A stretch of 64,000 nt of DNA from Odontocerum albicorne (Eukaryota; Arthropoda; Insecta; Trichoptera; Odontoceridae): NCBI GenBank assembly GCA_949825065.1, contig OX463845.1, positions 25,088,728-25,152,727 on the forward strand, in the 5' to 3' direction. Below the pieces are notes generated by a model, which saw only the letters and a program-made list of their open reading frames with translations, was not told the origin of the DNA and did no database searches. Each line of letters begins with the position of its first letter. Position 1 is the stretch's first letter. Position numbers and translations under genes: made by a program. Below are positions 33,557 through 45,699 of the stretch, piece by piece.

Positions 33557-34250
33557 GTGAACAATGAAAGATTGGATCAAGTTGAGAAATTCCGCTATTT
33601 GTGTAGTATTTCCTCAAACGATGGAAGAGTTAGGAAAGATATCGAACGCCTGAGTAGCGATAGGAAACGACGTCAATGGGGCAATGAAACATATATACTC
33701 GAACCGGAGAGTAGCAAAATCTGCTGGGATGATAGTTCACAACTATATTTTGGTGTCAATTTTGATGTGTGATAGTGAAACGTGGATGTGGAAAAAGGTA
33801 AGACGCGAATTGAATTCTGTAGAAAAGCGTGCATTGAAAAAAATAGACGAGGTGACAATGTATGACAGAATACGGAATGATAAGAGGATAAATGTAAACT
33901 GAAGGCTGATGTGTTAAGTAAGATGATGAAGAGCATTCTGAGACTCTAAGGTCATGTGGAATAAATGAATGAAGAAAACATTAAAAACAAATATTTAGCG
34001 CAAATGTGAGTGGAAGGCGTGTGAGAGATAGATGAAGAAAAATATGATTGGATCAAGGGAATATTTTGAAAGAAGAAAGGTAGGAGTTGTATGAGAACAT
34101 GTATGGATGTGGAAGAGGCTAAGAATGTATGTCGAGATAAGAACATCTGGTATTCTGTCCTCTCTGTCTCCCCCGTCAGGGAAATGGCTCGATCGTATGT
34201 ATGTAAGTCTCAAGCGATTGAAGATCGAAAAAAGACAATATATCACTATA
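33557..34250 (+). pseudogene. LINE RT connector to 3' end (FGHV family)
   Basis: Blocks in order: FRYLCSISSNDGRVRKDIER (33,588-33,650); MCDSETWMWKKVRRELNSVE (33,765-33,824) and YDRIRND; GGCTGATGTGTTAAGTAAGA with a decayed FGHVE; then GATGTGGAAGAGGCTAAGAA (DVEEAK) and the 3' UTR CCCCGTCAGGGAAATGGCTC, ending TATGTATG. It is the most complete copy of this family here but lacks the RT palm and all 5' sequence, with several frameshifts. The same connector occurs at 55.9 kb. Confidence 0.85.
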
Positions 34251-35259
34251 AGACCTAAAAATATTGAGCAACCCCTCTCCATGACATAAATAGATACTTC
34301 AAGAATTGCCACCTATAGTTTGGGGTTCATATCACAGATGTATGTTACACTCCAGGTGGCTTCTTATTTTTGAACAGTTACTGAGGTATCATGATTAAAA
34401 CTATATTTACAATAATACGAGTAAATCTTCAATTAATCAATAATTTTGAATAAGCGCTGAGTAAATTTACTTAAAAAATGCGAAAAGGAAAAATATAACG
34501 TTAGAATCCATAAACCATTCATCACCATTTATATTTTCGTACCATATAAAATGAAGAGAATAATTTCAGACATCTGTGAAAATGGTTTCATACAACACTA
34601 AATATGCATTCATAATAGACACAATTTGTATGAATAAAGGTGTGCTTGGATGAGCAGTAACACCCCTATCCATTCATTTATTATCCGCTTGTTAAAATAA
34701 CATTGATATTAACAATGGGACTAAGGCCTGCACGTGAATGGAGGCCCGATTAACCATAATATTTCTTATGCATGAGCCATTGTGGGCCCGCCCACCTCTC
34801 TCCGGGCCGTGGGTCGGGTAGCGCCGAGAGGTGACAACAGAGCCTTTTACGAAATGTGAAACACGATATCCTGCAATTTCTGTGACAAAGGATAATTATT
34901 CTCCAGTTCTTATTGTGACAAGGCGAGCAGGTAATGGCGATGTCTCGGAGGGTTGTGTGAATAAAATGCATGATCGATAAACCGCGACATTTGAGGATTA
35001 TGTTAAAAAAAGTTAAAATTGTCAACAAAAGGGTGTGTTCTAATTTGGCCATATTATATTTTTTTTCCTTTGTACATAACGCTTCTACACCAGTATATAA
35101 TTATCGGACCATTTTTCTTTTGACATTGAAAAACACATCAGATTATCATATCTAATTAAAATGCCACTTCGCATTCGTGCATCTATTACTTCTCATCCCT
35201 TTATTTTTCGTTCTTAAAGAATCGGCCACATTAGATTGATCATTCCTGTCGTTCCTCAT
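34251..35259. other. unassigned DNA with a GC-richer patch
   Basis: 34,780-34,960 is less AT-rich (GGGCCCGCCCACCTCTCTCC). A 100-codon minus-strand ORF there starts in AT-rich sequence and has no recognised domain. It could be a decayed element. Confidence 0.35.
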
Positions 35260-35600
35260 TACTGAAGGTCATGATATTCCCTTGCCGTTTGCATGGAAGT
35301 GTAAGGCCTTTATCAATTAATTTTTTCACCTGATCTTGCTGTCACTTGCCTCTTTTTCCTGACAACTTCCTTTGTCTAACAATTTCATCGAATTATCTGG
35401 CTCACCTCACCGCAGGGCACGCTGGACGCATATTGAGGACAGTAATACCGTCACATTTAACTCCTGGAGTATGGAGACGTTAGTGTTTTTGGTGGTTCAC
35501 GGGATGTCAGCATCCGACGTCAACACCACATCTCAAAATTCTTGCACGTTCTCGGGCTTTTATTTTCCAGGTTGCAACGTCATTAAAAAAATAAAGGAAA
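35260..35600 (-). pseudogene. LINE C-terminal remnant, heavily decayed
   Basis: Minus-strand frames give ITVLNMRPACPAVR (position of LNVxxRLSSxxxxR), EPDNSMKLLDKGSCQEKEAS (position of PDNLEKLVxxGKVxGKR) and TAREYHDLQ near the end. The order fits the RTE-like family of the 12.7-kb copy, but every block is damaged. Confidence 0.5.
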
Positions 35601-36207
35601 TATTAGATATGATAATGGTGACGTTTTTATGGTATTTGGTTTACTTTTACTCTATTCAACACATCCAATGAAACACATCAAATATCCAATGAAATATTTT
35701 GCTTCAAACTATCATGATTCTTTGTGTCCAAACCATTTTAAGATCAACTTTCCGATGCCATTGACTGACCAGCACTCAAATGGTGCCTACGTTTCCATGT
35801 TACGTCTTTAATAGCATGACCTTAATAATGCTTCTAAAGGAAGTCTATTCCATATATTTGAGTCAATTACTTCAAAAGACCGATTGAGGTAACCCGGACT
35901 GTTTGCCCGATCTACATCAACTAGACATTTTCTTCACGTGTTCGAATCATAAAATAATCTAAAAAAACGAATTCATTCCAAAACTCTAAGTTTTATTAAA
36001 TTATTTTGCATCTTTTTTACAGCCAGCATTTTTTTTAATATGCAGGTTCAATTCGAATATAATATTTCAGTTGTACATATATACTTTACCACATTTATAA
36101 AGTGAAATAATAACACGATTATTTTCTGTACCCTTTTAATATAGACTAAAGCGTTTTAAAATACTGACAATGACATGATTTCTATATCCCTTTAGTACGA
36201 GTATACT

Positions 36208-36800
36208 ATGCTAAGTTTGCTTAGATTTGATACCATACCTGTCATCGTTCTGCATACACTGCAAAATACTAGGGTGTGTTTGAATTTAATATCAAACGTG
36301 TTATTAAGTTATCATGTTACTAAGCATCCACTACAAAATATTACGGTATGTTTGGATTTGATATCATATCTGGTATCATTTAGTATGCATTACAATAAAT
36401 ACATCACAGGTGTTTCTATCTCGTATCATTCAGCATCAACAACAAAATATTACGGATGTGTTTGGATTTAATGTAATACTTAATTTACTGGTAATAATCT
36501 GACATAATTCAGCATACATTATAAAATATTACGGAAGTGCATGGATGTATTACCATTCAGTATTACAGGTGTTTATATCTCTTATCATTCAGCATCAACA
36601 ACAAAATATTACGAGTGTATTTGGATGTAACATCATATCGGGTATCATTCAACATGCACTATAAAATATTACGGGAGTGTTTGGATTTCACATCATATCT
36701 GGTATTATTTGGTATGCACTACAATATATTAAGGGGGTTTATATCTCGTATTATTCAGTATCAACAACATAATATTACGGGTGCTTTTGGATTTGGAATA
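36208..36800 (+). repeat. degenerate minisatellite with about 160-base higher-order period
   Basis: A word like ACAAAATATTACGGGTGTGT followed by TTGGATTTAATATCATA and GGTATCATTCAGCAT recurs about every 50-75 bases. The longer word CAGCATCAACAACAAAATAT begins at 36,431 and 36,590, with a variant at 36,756, showing a larger repeat of about 160 bases made of unlike sub-units. Copies are diverged. The two ORFs across it are repeat artefacts. Confidence 0.8.
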
Positions 36801-36848
36801 AAAAAGATCTCAGAACGTTTTTCCGTAATGATGATAAAAAATCTGTAA

Positions 36849-37591
36849 GGGTGATACGGCACTAAACGATGGCGTTCACTCTGGAAGGCCAATTACTATT
36901 GATGATGACCAAATAAAAACTTGGATGAATAATAGTCAGCATTCTACGATACGAGAAAAAAATCGAAGCCCACGGTTCACGAACATTCAGTTAAATTTTG
37001 CTTTTGAATACATATGGAAAAACGTAAATACTTTCCGGAATGTCGTATCGAATGCAAAATAACTAAAAAAACATAAATTAATGAATCAATTTTTCTTATA
37101 CTAGATTTCGGTCGGTTTGGGATTTTTCATAAGGGCTTCTTTTAAGACTATTAATCTGTTCTTATGTCTCAAACTCTTTCTATAGCTTAACATATTATAT
37201 CAAACGTCAACGAAATAATAGTAAAAATCAACCCACTAGAAAATTGTAACATTTCTGCATTCCTTGCTTCATGGTGGGTATGCAGTGTGCACGCGTGAGA
37301 GGCTGGGGAGGGTGCAGAGGACAAGGGGAGAAGAAGGTACGACACGAGCGAACCAACATGATGCTGCAGGGCTGTATTGGGGATGAAGGAGGCTGTAATA
37401 AATGATTTTTTGCTATAGAGTAATACGGGTATATATGATATCTCGCTTTGAAAATCGTCTCCGTTTACTTTTAAAAGAGGGGTATAAAGCTATAATATAG
37501 CGAGATAACGAAATCCGTTCTACGAAAGATTTTCATAGAAAGAGTGTCAAACTATGTAAAACACCATGACATGAGAGTATACGGGAGAAAG
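36849..37591. other. unassigned DNA
   Basis: Contains a GC-richer patch at 37,270-37,390 (GAGGCTGGGGAGGGTGCAGA). No motif or ORF supported. Confidence 0.35.
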
Positions 37592-37700
37592 ACATTCCAC
37601 AATAGTGGAATTGCAAAGAAATCTAATCAACGTATTCTAATAGGGAGTTCCACAAAGTGAAAAATGAAACCTTTTATAAAATAGAAAATTGGTATAACAT
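37592..37700 (+). repeat. dispersed repeat family C, copy 3 (3' half)
   Basis: ATAGTGGAATTGCAAAGAAA and GAGTTCCACAAAGTGAAAAA, then CCTTTTATAAAATAG, correspond to 27,637-27,715. The CCTGAAGAAAG start is absent. Confidence 0.5.
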
Positions 37701-37779
37701 ATTGATAATAAATGGTGTCATATTTTATGTGTAGGAATTAGTTGATTAATTAATGGTGATTGTTTTATTTTGATGTGCT

Positions 37780-38100
37780 TTGGACATGTTGAACAGATGG
37801 AAGACGAAAGATTGATAGATCAAATTTATAATACATGCATGCATTCCTGCATAAGTGGAAGTCGAAGCAGAAGACGACCGAGAAAAAGTATGGTTTGACC
37901 AAGTAAACGAAAGATAAAGAGGGAGAGAAACAAAAACCATTTTGAAAGAAGGAACAACGAGTGACAGAAACGGAAGGATCTACGAGTATATGAGAAAATA
38001 TATGGATGTAGAGAAGGCGAAATATTTCTGATAGGTAAGTTTGGCGTTCCGTCATCTCTGCATACCCCACTAGGGTAATAACGTGATGATTTGTATGTAT
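37780..38100 (+). pseudogene. LINE 3'-end fragment (FGHV family)
   Basis: GGACATGTTGAACAGATGGA (GHVEQME), then AGTCGAAGCAGAAGACGACC (SRSRRRP), a long poly-purine reading, ATGGATGTAGAGAAGGCGAA (MDVEKA) and GCATACCCCACTAGGG, ending in TGTATGTATG. One frame holds only over parts of the stretch. Confidence 0.75.
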
Positions 38101-39034
38101 GCATGTGTCAAAAACTAAAAGTTTTATTCAAATTCATTGTTTTATTTTAACACGTGTTTATTGTTTATTTACATCTTAAAGAAGAACGATTTGCACATTT
38201 AATTTTAATACTCGTACATAGATTAAACGAGATGCCCACAACCCTAAGACGTACCTGTGCGCCCATGTGTGGCACTCGTTGCGGTTAGCAGTGGTGCGGA
38301 GTCGACAATTAATTTCAGTCTCGTTATTTATAATTTATTTATTTGAATAATTATTTTCAAACATGACGACAGATGATTGATCACTATAGACGTACCAAGA
38401 ACAGAATGCTTATTAATTTTAATATTGATGTGTTATTTTGGTATAGCAAGATTCATCTATACCTAAGTTTTTGTTTCATCAAGGATATTCGCATGATTCA
38501 TGTCTTAATATTTTACGCTATGAGAATTTGAAAGACATCACTTAAAAAAACTGAATAATTATTAAAATACAAGTATACGTACAATCACGCCAAGTATGCG
38601 AGAATCGAACTCTGTGTCATTCCACTTTAAAAAAAATTTTAAATAGGCAATCCACCCAAACTAGGCTGATTTGTACCAACAAATCAAAGACATTATGAAA
38701 TTACGAATCAATATACTCGTATTATTATAAAACCAATTAAATAAAATAGAATTCTAGATAATATAAAATTTCAACTGACAAAGTTTCAAAATTTAACAAT
38801 CGATTTATAAATGGAAAAGTTCCCCGAAGAAATGCAACATTTATTGGACGCGGCAAAGAGTCATTCCATTTAACTTCATCAAATTCGTTTCATCTTGACA
38901 TTTCTCAAAAACTCCTCAATTTGTAAAACTCGATTAAAATGTTATCAAGTATTACGGATAATACTGTTCAATTTCAATCTTTCATTCGCATGCCACTCAT
39001 TAAATCATTCGAACTGGTGTTGCGGATTTAATAA
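38101..39034. other. unassigned AT-rich DNA
   Basis: A weak B-box-like GAGAATCGAACTC (minus) lies at 38,601 but has no A box or SINE body. No gene supported. Confidence 0.4.
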
Positions 39035-39319
39035 AGAGCGTGACCGGGAGACAACATTATCTTCAGCCTTATTAATCCAGACTTCGGACTTAGAATCATT
39101 GGAGAAGGTATGAAATAGGTTGTTCGTAATCACACATATTAGCAATACTAGTGTAAATACAAAGGCAACAACATTCGCACATGTCTAGCGCGTGAGTGTT
39201 TTTACAAGACGAACTCTTTCACCAGACTAGGTCCCTTTTTTTGGGTACCATGGGAATCGAACCCGAAGCCTTCGTGGCCTGATTAGTCAAAGTTCTTACC
39301 AAATTGAACCACGGTGTTC
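39035..39319 (-). repeat. SINE-B copy, full length
   Basis: On the + strand the tail GAGCGTGACCGGGAGACAAC, the block TCTTCAGCC, ACTTCGGACTTAGAATCATT, CGCACATGTCTAGCGCGTGA, ACAAGACGAACTCTTTCACC and GGGTACCATGGGAATCGAAC lead into the tRNA-like head. The head is odd: an extra stretch CCTTCGTGGCCTGATTAGTC lies between the B box and a second A-box region, as if two heads were joined. Confidence 0.85.
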
Positions 39320-39664
39320 GAGGAAAGATACTGTTTAAAAATCTGGAATTATACTTGTAGCGAAAAAAAGTACCCGAGTATAATATCTTGAAAAATAAGT
39401 CCATTTTTTTCTAAATAAATTGAATTTTCTGTGGCGCTCGACCCCTTAAGATCGAAGGTTTGTCTATAAAGACTAACTTGGTAAACACTCTGAAGGCTTT
39501 CGGAGAATTTAGAGATATTCTTTTTTCAGCCAAATCATCGTGGTGTGGATGAATGTCACTAAACAACATTAAAGAACAAAAGGTCATTTTATGAAAAAAA
39601 AAAGTTTCATTTTAATCCAATTTGATATTCATTTCTTTATTTTTGTTTTATTCTTTTGTGTACA

Positions 39665-40050
39665 TATGAAGCGGACTTATTGCTAAACATCAATTTCTCC
39701 AAATCAACCAGCTTATGTTGGATGCGTAAATTTTACATCAAGCGGGTTTATTGCTATACACAAATCTCTCCAAACCAACCAGCTTATATTGAACGTATAA
39801 ATATGTTTGAATTTTAGGCAGATTATACATTTTTTTATAATTAAATCTAAGTAAAAACATGACTTATTTCTACACTATAATGGAACAAGATGAAAGGAAT
39901 TCATTTGAAGAAGTGGAAGGGAAATAAAGAAAAATTAAAATGAAAAGATATTCTGACTAATGTAATGTTTTTTCAATTGTCCTTTGAACGTAATGTAGGA
40001 TGGTGCACATCTTATAATTCTTGGAAGTTCGTAATACAGTCGCGACGAGT
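39665..40050. repeat. dispersed repeat family E, copy 1, with duplicated SINE-A-like tail
   Basis: GCGGACTTATTGCTAAACAT, then TCTCCAAATCAACCAGCTTA, is repeated 71 bases on as GCGGGTTTATTGCTATACAC and TCTCCAAACCAACCAGCTTA. Both resemble the SINE-A tail (minus strand), but no tRNA head follows. Further on GTAATGTTTTTTCAATTGTC matches 60.9 kb. This may be a LINE 3' UTR from which SINE-A took its tail (inference). Confidence 0.6.
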
Positions 40051-40059
40051 GTATTGTCA

Positions 40060-40440
40060 ATTAAGGGTGTAAACTTATGTGTGTTGTGTTGGTATGTCAA
40101 GGCGTTTCTAACCACCCGATCAAAGAGAACGTCTGTGTTCTGAAAGAAAGTGAATTTTTTTGCGAAGTTATAAAAGAGAATCAGGATTGTTAATCACGAA
40201 AATATCGAGAGAGCACAAAAGTAACTTCGCTATCTTATTTTAAACCAAATAAGCATGTTTCGAAACTGATATGTGGTCATACTTTTTAAAGTTAAATATT
40301 AATCGGATGTAAACGTTTTGGATTTTTTCCAACTTATCCAACATCTCGTTGGCATCAAAATAACACACGTCACCATAATCACATTGTGGGAGCATGATAG
40401 ATTAGAATTTTAATACTCGACTCAAAACGGGCACAAAATT
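40060..40440 (-). pseudogene. LINE reverse-transcriptase C-terminal remnant (Jockey/L2-like)
   Basis: A minus-strand frame reads DYGDVCYFDANEMLDKLEKI, then QNVYIRLIFNFKKYDHIS. The DYxDVxYxxAxxxLLDKLExxQN block and the IRxIFxxxKYDHxS block are well-known connector sequence of Jockey- and L2-group LINEs. Later pieces (FFQNTDVLFDRVVRNALTYQ) also fit. The first stop falls before DYGDV. It is clearly distinct from the 33.1-kb copy. Confidence 0.85.
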
Positions 40441-40687
40441 TCGGATTTTTATTATTCAGAGAATTTAGATTAGCAAATATCTTGCAACCAAACTCGGAAA
40501 TAAGATTACGCTAACTCAGATTTTCTTAAGGATTCTCAGACTTTTGATATGTATAAATACGGAATCACAGGATTATTGATTTTATCAAAGATTTCGGCTT
40601 TGATTTTGTGAAATTACATATCAGAATATTAAACAATAAATTACTTCATTATTATATTAATAATACACATAATTTCAAATGAAATGT

Positions 40688-40860
40688 AGCTCTACATTCC
40701 GCCTGAAGAAAGCCGCGGGGTAAGAGGTAAAACTACGTGTGCGAGAATTAATGTTATTAGAGGAAAAACTTAGTAATATATTAATAAATAGAAAAATGTT
40801 GATAAGCAAAAACAAAAGACGCGGAATATTTAAAAAAATGTAAATCCCAATATTTAAAAA
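40688..40860 (+). repeat. dispersed repeat family C, copy 4
   Basis: GCCTGAAGAAAGCCGCGGGG, TAAGAGGTAAAAC, then TTAATGTTATTAGAGG parallels 27,562-27,645. The 3' part is diverged. Confidence 0.55.
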
Positions 40861-41640
40861 AATTAATATGTAAAAGTGACTGTTAAAATGTTTAGTTGCT
40901 CAAAATATAATTATTAATTTATCACTATGAAGAAAAAAATGCTTGGATGGTTGAAAACCGCCATTATAATGTGAGAGACGTGATAATTTGTCGAGTTTTC
41001 GTATTTCTGAAAAACTGAAATCCCATAAAACCGTACATTAATTTTAATAAGAAGTTCTCCGTGTCGAGCTTATGTGGAAATTCTAGAGCGGCTGATGAAA
41101 TCTGATCACCCAGTTCACTTAATGTGGAGTAAGATTTAGTATCAACATTAATGTGAGAAGTGGCTTTAATGCTTCTAATTTTACATACTCTAAATGGGAG
41201 CAAAATGTGTGTTTGAGGTCGATAAGATAACGTATAATTTCAAATAAATGAATTTGCTCTTAAGAATAATTTTTATTCCGCTAAACGAGTTCTCTAAGTG
41301 AATCTATTTTTTATATACGAGGCAAAACTTCTTATGAATGTTCAAAACCAAAAATGAAGAATGTTTGGAGATAAGAAAGTACTTTTATTTTGTTTAGGTA
41401 TGCAAATTTACTAAGTACTAATATGAAGGAACATAATGTTTGACAAATTTATGTATTTTCAAACGACTATGAACATTTCTGTTATTTAATATGCACATAA
41501 TTTGAGAATGATAATTAAGTACCTATTGACATGCAAATAAATATGAAATATTGCTGAAAAAAATATTGATATAAGATGCCTTTTTACATACTTGTATATA
41601 AGAAATTTATTTTACCTTTAAAAAATATTAAAAATATTGC
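40861..41640. other. unassigned AT-rich DNA
   Basis: No supported feature. Confidence 0.4.
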
Positions 41641-41848
41641 ATTGTAATACTTTTTCATTGTATACAGTAAAGCCTAACGTGTTTTTTGCTATGTGGCAAT
41701 ATCTCGCAACCAACCAGAAAGGTGTTAAAAAAGAAGCTTTAAGTAATTATCAGTTGGAAGCTATTAAAAAAAACTCGAAGTACTAAAGGAAATCGATCCC
41801 GGGCTCCCGGCTTGGAAAACAGGCGCCCCAACAAGACCACGAAGGTCA
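41641..41848 (-). repeat. SINE-A copy
   Basis: On the minus strand the head GACCTTCGTGGTCTTGTTGG, B box CGGGATCGATTTCC, and a body with a gap precede the tail TTTCTGGTTGGTTGCGAGAT. The tail ends GGCTTTACTGTATACAATG. The A box is mutated. Confidence 0.82.
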
Positions 41849-41904
41849 TAATCATTTCTGTTGTCTGTAGAGATTTTCAACAACAAAGTTTTCTTTTTGA
41901 TATA

Positions 41905-42050
41905 TTGTAATCTATCGAATATTGGCCACCATCACGGTGTCCTTTACTGCAGTTTGGAATAACTCATTTGAGCTGAACTTAAACCATCTGAATATGTGAC
42001 CCTTTACTCTATCTCTTTTGCCATTTATTTTCCTTGTATTATCAGTTGTG
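41905..42050 (-). pseudogene. LINE C-terminal remnant (FRWF..LF.AAV type)
   Basis: A minus-strand frame reads FRWFKFSSNELFQTAVKDTV. This matches the LRxWFxxSSxELFRAAVxKV block at the end of a known group of RTE-like arthropod LINEs. It is short and decayed. Relatives are at 43.5 and 57.2 kb. Confidence 0.6.
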
Positions 42051-43419
42051 ATATACTGCATATTGTGCCTATCATTATATGATCGAGATATTAAAACTTT
42101 CCAATGATCACACTTTTAGCAATAGATATTAAAACTTTCGAATAATCACAATTTTAGGGGTGTGAATATACATATAACATATGAAACATACGTGTATATT
42201 GCAAGCTCTTCCACATTTGTGACACAATCCATCTTAGAACTTGTTAGTACTCACACCTTTAAAGCTTAGACTGTTCGTGATGGTTCTTGGTTCAGTCTTA
42301 ACGTCTCCTTCCAAAGATGAGGGTTGAGGAGATATTTATTTAAATTTGGCAACCAAATTGTGCATGTACCTAGAATTGGACAACATGTATATAAAATTGG
42401 AATGTGATTATTTATATTTTAACGCCAGTTTTGGTGATATCTGATCTCTCATAAACGCTACATAGACTTACTTCGAATTCAATATTATCAGACTGCTAGA
42501 TCATCAATAAAAACATGACGAATATGCTTCATTTTATGTTAAATTTAATGAAAAAGTAATCAAAATCAAGATGTCGAGTAGAAAATTTTGAATTGAAGGC
42601 AACTGATCTGTAACTAAATGCATTTTTTTGTATGGTAAGACTAATTTACGGTTAGCAATCAAAACCCAGTTACATAACTAGATAAAATAAATCAGCAATT
42701 AATATATATTTCTCATAACTGATTTATAAAAATGAAACAAAAATGTTCCATACCCCTGACACAGATGTCTGTGTATACAAAAAAAACACATATTTCTTAA
42801 TGTCAATATTTGCCAGCCCTGAGACGAACACTTGTAACGAACACAGTCATACCACCACCTCGAGTGGACGCACATATTCAAAAGAAATTCAAACTTCATT
42901 TTTTTTAGTTTATTTGACATATCTTATATGACAAATATTTCACATAATGGACATGGTTGTCAAAAACTAATATGGGAATTTAATAATCAAATTATTTATT
43001 TAATTTCATAAAGAAATAGTTTTTTTTGCTGGGAAAAAATAGGCGCCGTGGTCAATTGATTCTTCACATTTTCTCTGCCTTATTCGTGACTGGATGTTAG
43101 CAATTCACTTCGATCTCACTGCCCAGACTGTTATATGTAGATGGCAAAAAAGTCACTACCGCGATCTACAATCGAAGACAGAAACCTTTTTAATATTTGA
43201 GTAGGACATCGTGTAGTGACGAAGAGGTGACACCAGAGTGTGAAAATGACAGAGGCGAATAATGACTTAAGGTTCCACGCCATGTCATAGAAGAAGGAAA
43301 ATGACTCAGTAAATATACTATGAAAGCGGACTTGAACCAGCCCAACAAGTTATTAATACAATACAATACTTGCGCCGGAAACTTCAAATTCAACAAAACT
43401 ATTCTTTGACGTCACTAGA
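42051..43419. other. unassigned DNA with a short direct repeat
   Basis: GATATTAAAACTTTC is repeated at 42,089 and 42,127, each followed by a similar AATAATCACA / AATGATCACA block. Nothing else was recognised. Confidence 0.4.
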
Positions 43420-43605
43420 TCGGAGTCTCAAACGCTCTGAAGATGTACGATACCATGTATTGGATGTAGGGAATCATGATACTTATCTTGACTTTGTTAA
43501 CGGCTGAGCTGAAAAGGGATGTGGTAGATTCCCGTCCCACTGTCTCAACTTTCTCAACGTACTTCTTCGTCCTGGTTTTTTTCTTGGAGGATATTGCATT
43601 TCTGA
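43420..43605 (-). pseudogene. LINE C-terminal remnant
   Basis: The minus strand reads STTSLFSSAVNKVKISIMIP, which aligns with the SSTELFRAAVxKVKIAxMIA terminus of the same LINE group as 41.9 kb. Upstream RTKKYVEKV takes the place of RRxSWLxNL. It is open over about 60 codons, but only as a fragment. Confidence 0.65.
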
Positions 43606-43984
43606 ATAACATATTTTATATCCAATATATGTTGATTTTTTGTAGTCACAATTTCACTTGACTTCACCATGAACATTAGAACATCTTCATCTCTGATTTT
43701 ATCCATCCAGTTTTAAATCAGTATTCTTCTGTATATCCACATGTCAAAAGTTTGTACTTTTTATCATGCTACTATATGTCCATATCTTAGTATTGTAGAA
43801 AATGACATAGAATATTGAACATCCGTTTTCAAAGTTCAAGATTAACGTTGTGGTTTGATAGATAACGTAATTCAATTCCAGGTGGATTTATTTCAAGTTC
43901 ATTTTACTTTCAGGCCTATTTTATGTGAACTTGTTGTTGAATTGGTGTTAACAAGCCACCTAATATAATATGGAACGGACATCC

Positions 43985-44155
43985 TATGCGACCTTGCTGA
44001 TTATATGCATCTTTTCCAAACTCTTGTGGGTTAGATTCCCGTTGGTTTACTAAAGGTATCTTTAAAATCTTTCTGGTTGATTGAAAGAGATTGCCACGTG
44101 GTAAAAACACCGTAAGGTGTATAACTAAATAAAACAAAATATAATACAATAACGA
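43985..44155 (+). repeat. SINE-A copy, shortened
   Basis: The head GCGACCTTGCTGATTATATG has a poor A box, but the B box TGGGTTAGATTCCCGTTGG is clear. The central body is deleted. The tail TTTCTGGTTGATTGAAAGAG then GCCACGTGGTAAAAAC is followed by AATATAATACAAT. Confidence 0.75.
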
Positions 44156-44225
44156 AAGCTTAATCCAATAAACTATAAAACATTTTTTAGAGGTTATTAA
44201 AACTAATATATTAATTCGTTTGGGA

Positions 44226-44330
44226 AGTGAAGAACATGACTAGGAGACAATAATATTTTCGGCTCCAATAATCGAGTCTTCGGACTTAAAACCAACTGGA
44301 GTATTACAACGTTAGAAACAATTTTATACG
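44226..44330 (-). repeat. SINE-B tail fragment
   Basis: On the + strand GAAGAACATGACTAGGAGAC, TTTTCGGCTCCAATAATCGA and CTTCGGACTTAAAACCAACT match the 3' third of SINE-B. The body and head are absent, so this is a truncated copy. Confidence 0.75.
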
Positions 44331-45660
44331 ATCTCGTTTAAGTCGTTACCATTTATCTTTTTATTTATTTTCAAAACAGGTAAAATGAGGGTTGGATTTT
44401 TCTTGAATATACGAGTATATGTGTATGTTTATACGCAGATACATTCACGCACACACTTGCACCCGCCCTGCATACGGTCCACAGGTGGGGAGTAGGGACT
44501 CAAAAAATAAATGTTATTCTTATAAAAATAAATGAGAAATTTCATATTCCTTTGATTTATCGTTTCGAGAGGTCGAGTTATCTCAGATTTTGTCTTTAAA
44601 AATATATTGGTAATGTCATGTGTCGTTTTGAAATATTATTCATCGACGATTATTTAATTTATTTTTTGATCTTAGCGTAAGTATTTGTTTTTTTTTTAAA
44701 TATATTTTTGTTGAAAGAAACTTTTCAGCGAAATTAGATAAGAAAAGTGTTCAAATTGATAATTGATACCAGAATGAGTAATTCAATGGATAATTGCAAT
44801 TTGTAAGGACGATTAATGCTGTGAAGATGTGTGCACTGTGTTAAGACAGTGTCGAATGTATAAAATAAAGCGTAATTAAGACATCGGGAATAAATTTATG
44901 GATAAAATGGAGTATTTAAGTAAGAACATCGAAATCTGGGAGTAATATTGTAAGTTATATAAAATAAGGTGCAATGGTCCAAAAACCGTAGTCTTAATTC
45001 GAACCATTTGTTATTTAGTAATTGAGGCTTTATCATTGTTACTAAGACAGTCTTGTATGAGTATATACTCGTACATTTATATTTTTAATCAAACGATCAA
45101 GATTTAGTCAAGACATAAGTATTTCATACTTTCTTTATAAAAATATGACATAAATATAAATTACTGTCTTAATTATGAATTGTACAATAAATTATCCAAA
45201 AAACCTTGTGTTATTGTGTCAGATATCAAATCATATTTAGTTTATATGATGAAGCTTTTACGAGTCCTAAATTACACACAAATGTCCGGTCGCAAATTAA
45301 AATTCAGCCTTGCACTCCCTGGCTTGAATGGACTGCAGAGATGTTACTAAAACTGAAATATGTTCATAATATATTATTTTCTTTTCGTGCCATGCTCATT
45401 CATACTGTTGTTACATTTTCGCTCATGAGGCTGGCACATTCCGCATGAAAGAGGCAATGATTTATGGCGAAAATAAAATGAAATATTGTGGAACGAGCGG
45501 GTCCTGTGCAGTGAATCGAACCGGATACGAAAATAAGTTGAATACAAATATTTGCCTGCCATATTTAATTTAAGATTATTATTTTAAATGCTTTAAGTAT
45601 TATTTGGAAATAATGTTTATAACTTTTTATCCAAAAATTACACGAATATGTGTACCTTTT
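44331..45660. other. unassigned AT-rich DNA
   Basis: No gene. A CA-rich short tract occurs near 44,445. Confidence 0.4.
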
Positions 45661-45699
45661 TCTGTTTCGTTGGAAGAGATTGCCATATGGCAATTAATC
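45661..45699 (+). repeat. SINE-A tail fragment fused to mariner
   Basis: TCTGTTTCGTTGGAAGAGAT then GCCATATGGCAATTAATC is the SINE-A tail. It joins the mariner gene directly at 45,700, replacing the last transposase codons. Confidence 0.75.
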
